In this document: piece after piece, positions 61,511 through 64,000 of the stretch
Position numbering within the stretch: the stretch's first letter is position 1
Layout of the letters: every line of letters starts with the position of its first letter
Assembly: GCF_008727815.1 (NCBI RefSeq)
Contig: NZ_CP044230.1
Coordinates: 790,001 to 854,000, forward strand
Source: Streptococcus sp. LPB0220
Lineage (GTDB): Bacteria; Bacillota; Bacilli; Lactobacillales; Streptococcaceae
DNA: 64,000 nucleotides
Direction: 5' to 3'
The notes under the pieces: model-generated
The model's database searches: none
Told to the model about the DNA's origin: nothing
Seen by the model: the letters and a program-made list of their open reading frames with translations, nothing else
Translations under genes and position numbers: made by a program

Positions 61511-63796
61511 ATGAATCCTTTATTGAATGGTATGAATGATCGCCAGGCAGAGGCGGTCCAAACGACAGAAGGTCCCCTCTTGATCATGGCGGGGGCTGGT
61601 TCTGGTAAGACACGTGTCTTGACCCACCGCATCGCTTACTTGATCGATGAAAAAATGGTCAATCCTTGGAATATTTTGGCCATTACCTTTACCAATAAAG
61701 CCGCTCGGGAGATGAAGGAGCGGGCTTATCAGTTGAATCCAGCCACCCAAGATTGCTTGATTGCCACCTTCCACTCCATGTGTGTGCGCATCCTCCGTCG
61801 AGATGCGGATCATATTGGCTACAATCGTAACTTCACTATTGTCGACCCAGGTGAGCAACGGACCTTGATGAAGCGGATCTTGAAGTCCTTGAATTTGGAT
61901 CCTAAGAAATGGAATGAACGGACCATTTTGGGAACTATTTCCAATGCTAAAAATGACTTGATCGATGAAGTGGCCTATGCCGCCCAGGCTGGCGATATGT
62001 ACACCCAGATCGTCGCTAAGTGTTATGAGGCTTACCAAAAGGAACTCCGTCAGTCAGAAGCAGTGGACTTTGATGATTTGATTATGCTGACCTTGCGTCT
62101 TTTTGATCAGCATCCAGATGTGCTGACCTATTACCAGCAGAAGTTCCAATATATCCACGTGGATGAGTACCAAGATACCAACCATGCCCAATACCAGTTG
62201 GTCAAACTCTTGGCTTCACGCTTTAAAAATATCTGTGTCGTTGGGGATGCGGACCAGTCTATTTATGGCTGGCGGGGAGCAGATATGCAGAATATCCTGG
62301 ACTTTGAGAAGGATTATAAGGAAGCTAAGGTCGTCCTCCTAGAAGAGAATTATCGCTCGACCAAGACGATCTTGCAAGCAGCCAATGATGTCATCAAAAA
62401 CAATCGCCACCGCCGTCCGAAGAATCTCTGGACACAAAATGAAGACGGGGAAGAGATTGTCTATTACCGGGCTAATGACGAGCAGGATGAAGCAGTCTTT
62501 GTTGCTAAAACGATTGAAGAGCTTAGTCGCGAAGCTGGCTACAAACACCGTGATTTTGCGGTTCTCTATCGGACCAATGCCCAGTCACGGACCATTGAAG
62601 AAGCGCTACTCAAGTCTAACATTCCCTACACCATGGTAGGGGGCACCAAGTTCTACAGCCGGAAGGAAATTCGGGATGTCATTGCTTATCTAAACTTGAT
62701 TGCCAACCTCAGTGACAATATCAGTTTTGAGCGCATTATCAATGAACCCAAGCGGGGAATCGGGCCAGGTACAGTGGATAAGATTCGCGACTTTGCTCAA
62801 ATGCAAGAGTCCTCACTCCTGGATGCTTCAGCCAATATCATGCTCTCTGGCATCAAAGGAAAGGCAGCCCAAGCCATCTGGGACTTTGCCAATCTCATTC
62901 TTGATTTGAGAGAAAGATTGGACCAGCTGACCATTACAGAGTTGGTCGAAGAAGTCCTTGACAAGACAGGTTATATGACAGCCCTAACCAATCAGGGAAA
63001 TTTGGAAAGTCAGGCCCGCATCGAGAATATCCAAGAGTTCCTATCTGTTACCAAGAATTTTGATGAAAATGGAGAGACCGTCGAAGACGAATCAGGTGTG
63101 GATACCTTGAGTCGTTTCTTGAACGATTTGGCTTTGATTGCCGATACAGATGATGGAGCCCAAGAGACTTCAGAAGTCACCTTGATGACCCTTCACGCAG
63201 CCAAAGGATTGGAGTTCCCAGTCGTCTTCCTGATTGGGATGGAAGAAAATGTCTTTCCTCTTAGTCGTGCGGCTGAGGATCCAGATGAATTGGAAGAAGA
63301 GCGTCGCTTGGCTTATGTAGGGATCACGCGGGCAGAGAAGGTTCTCTTCTTGACCAATGCCAACTCACGTTTGCTTTTTGGACGGACCAGCTACAATCGC
63401 CCGACACGTTTCATCAATGAAATTAGCTCGGATTTATTGACCTACCAGGGATTAGCCCGTCCAGTTAATACCAGCTTTAAGGCTTCTTATAGTAATGGTG
63501 GCGGAACGACCTTTGGAAAAGGCATGAGCCTGTCACAAGCCCTTCAAGAGCGCAAGAGACAAGCAGCTCCAAGTGCCCTCACGTCATCAAGCCTCCCCTT
63601 TGGCAATAGCAACCGTTCTAGCGCCAAAGAGAGCGTCGCTTGGTCCATTGGCGACATTGCCATTCACAAGAAGTGGGGCGAGGGGACTGTCTTAGAAGTC
63701 TCTGGTAGTGGTAGTACCCAAGAGCTCAAGATCAACTTCCCAGAAGTGGGTCTCAAAAAACTCTTGGCCAGTGTCGCTCCGATTGAAAAGAAATAA
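61511..63796 (+). CDS. pcrA: ATP-dependent DNA helicase PcrA (UvrD/Rep family)
   Basis: PcrA (761 aa from this start) is a 3'-5' SF1 helicase that clears RecA and transcription complexes and acts in repair. It has Walker A GAGSGKT (28-34), [21 protein letters not shown] and [14 protein letters not shown], plus the C-terminal [14 protein letters not shown] and YVGITRA motifs. A Tudor-like C-terminal fold ends it ([12 protein letters not shown]). GAGGAG six bases before ATG 61511 decides the start over the upstream in-frame ATG 61493. Confidence 0.97.
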   Translation: MNPLLNGMNDRQAEAVQTTEGPLLIMAGAGSGKTRVLTHRIAYLIDEKMVNPWNILAITFTNKAAREMKERAYQLNPATQDCLIATFHSMCVRILRRDADHIGYNRNFTIVDPGEQRTLMKRILKSLNLDPKKWNERTILGTISNAKNDLIDEVAYAAQAGDMYTQIVAKCYEAYQKELRQSEAVDFDDLIMLTLRLFDQHPDVLTYYQQKFQYIHVDEYQDTNHAQYQLVKLLASRFKNICVVGDADQSIYGWRGADMQNILDFEKDYKEAKVVLLEENYRSTKTILQAANDVIKNNRHRRPKNLWTQNEDGEEIVYYRANDEQDEAVFVAKTIEELSREAGYKHRDFAVLYRTNAQSRTIEEALLKSNIPYTMVGGTKFYSRKEIRDVIAYLNLIANLSDNISFERIINEPKRGIGPGTVDKIRDFAQMQESSLLDASANIMLSGIKGKAAQAIWDFANLILDLRERLDQLTITELVEEVLDKTGYMTALTNQGNLESQARIENIQEFLSVTKNFDENGETVEDESGVDTLSRFLNDLALIADTDDGAQETSEVTLMTLHAAKGLEFPVVFLIGMEENVFPLSRAAEDPDELEEERRLAYVGITRAEKVLFLTNANSRLLFGRTSYNRPTRFINEISSDLLTYQGLARPVNTSFKASYSNGGGTTFGKGMSLSQALQERKRQAAPSALTSSSLPFGNSNRSSAKESVAWSIGDIAIHKKWGEGTVLEVSGSGSTQELKINFPEVGLKKLLASVAPIEKK

Positions 63797-63922
63797 ACTA
63801 AAGCCAGTAAGCTAAGTCCACTGTTTCAGATTATAAATAATCAACATCTTTTCAGAAATCTAAAGTTATTACTGAATGAGACTATTGAAAAAAATATTTT
63901 GGAACTAGTGCAAAATAGATTG

Positions 63923-64000
63923 AGACTTTTCGCCGTGAGGAAAGCATCAGAAACGCATTAGTTTCTGGTGCTCGGTAGATTTGAGACGTAAGGATCAAAT
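63923..64000 (-). repeat. Structured intergenic repeat, diverged copy 3 (partial, reverse orientation)
   Basis: The reverse strand aligns with the 3' two-thirds of copies 1 and 2: CTCAC-GCG-AAAAG after the long hairpin GCACCAGAAAC...GTTTCTGATGC (63944-63971), and ATTTGA/TCAAAT (63979-63984 with 63995-64000). The sequence differs at many positions but the stems are kept. It is cut by the window end. The stretch 63797-63920 shows nothing else recognisable. Confidence 0.7.

Overview
The window is a low-GC Firmicute chromosome segment that reads as an oral Streptococcus of the mitis/sanguinis/parasanguinis type. The evidence is the F-ATPase operon opening with atpE, murA-epuA-endA, murT-gatD, cdaA-cdaR-glmM, rapZ-yvcK-whiA, dnaG-rpoD, pfkA-pyk, a tmRNA tag ending in YALAA, a YSIRK-type signal with an N-terminal LPXTG motif on a giant M26 protease, and an Rgg regulator. 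Species is inferred from gene content only. Almost everything is core genome. I see no prophage, transposase, ICE or CRISPR.

Layout. 1-509: start of a NrdR-type-controlled nrdHE operon (minus strand). 624-2896: ptsHI. 2977-8871: glycogen operon glgBCDA behind a CcpA-type cre site. 9070-15056: a 1984-residue M26 zinc metalloprotease with three G5 domains and five 27-residue repeats. 15191-21637: ATP synthase operon atpEBFHAGDC. 21680-25228: DUF1146 protein (possibly leaderless), murA, epuA, the nuclease endA, and a membrane-anchored HExxHxxGxxH peptidase behind a CiaR-like site. 25281-30969: ABC-F protein, small protein, Rgg regulator and two tandem near-identical MFS transporters. 31003-37894: murT-gatD-lapA divergent from cdaA-cdaR-glmM, then a poly-Ser LPXTG protein. 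37972-42941: DUF4044 protein, obgE, a 54-aa protein, ridA, rapZ-yvcK-whiA. 43213-48822: flavoprotein reductase, rpsU, mscL, dnaG-rpoD, a DUF59 protein. 48937-51094: two-gene ABC exporter, tmRNA, tRNA-Ser(GGA). 51153-57665: dnaE, pfkA, pyk and a signal peptidase I homologue lacking its catalytic residues. 57753-63796: aatB-type amino-acid importer, mntE, pcrA.

How it fits together. Sugar uptake control (HPr/EI), glycogen storage, glycolysis (pfkA-pyk) and proton pumping sit with envelope synthesis (murA, murT/gatD, glmM, c-di-AMP) and information genes (dnaE, dnaG, rpoD, obgE, pcrA). Accessory surface functions are limited to the M26 protease and the LPXTG protein.

Most unusual features. (1) A family of ~138-nt structured repeats, two full copies at 42966 and 59924 with compensatory stem changes. 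Each copy sits in a convergent gene gap between two near-identical terminator hairpins. A diverged third copy in the opposite orientation is cut by the window end. (2) Downstream of rpoD, a head-to-tail array of six and a half 49-bp units, each carrying a terminator-like hairpin plus a second hairpin. (3) A signal peptidase I-like protein with both catalytic positions replaced. (4) A hairpin that places the Shine-Dalgarno sequence of the second MFS gene inside a terminator-like stem.
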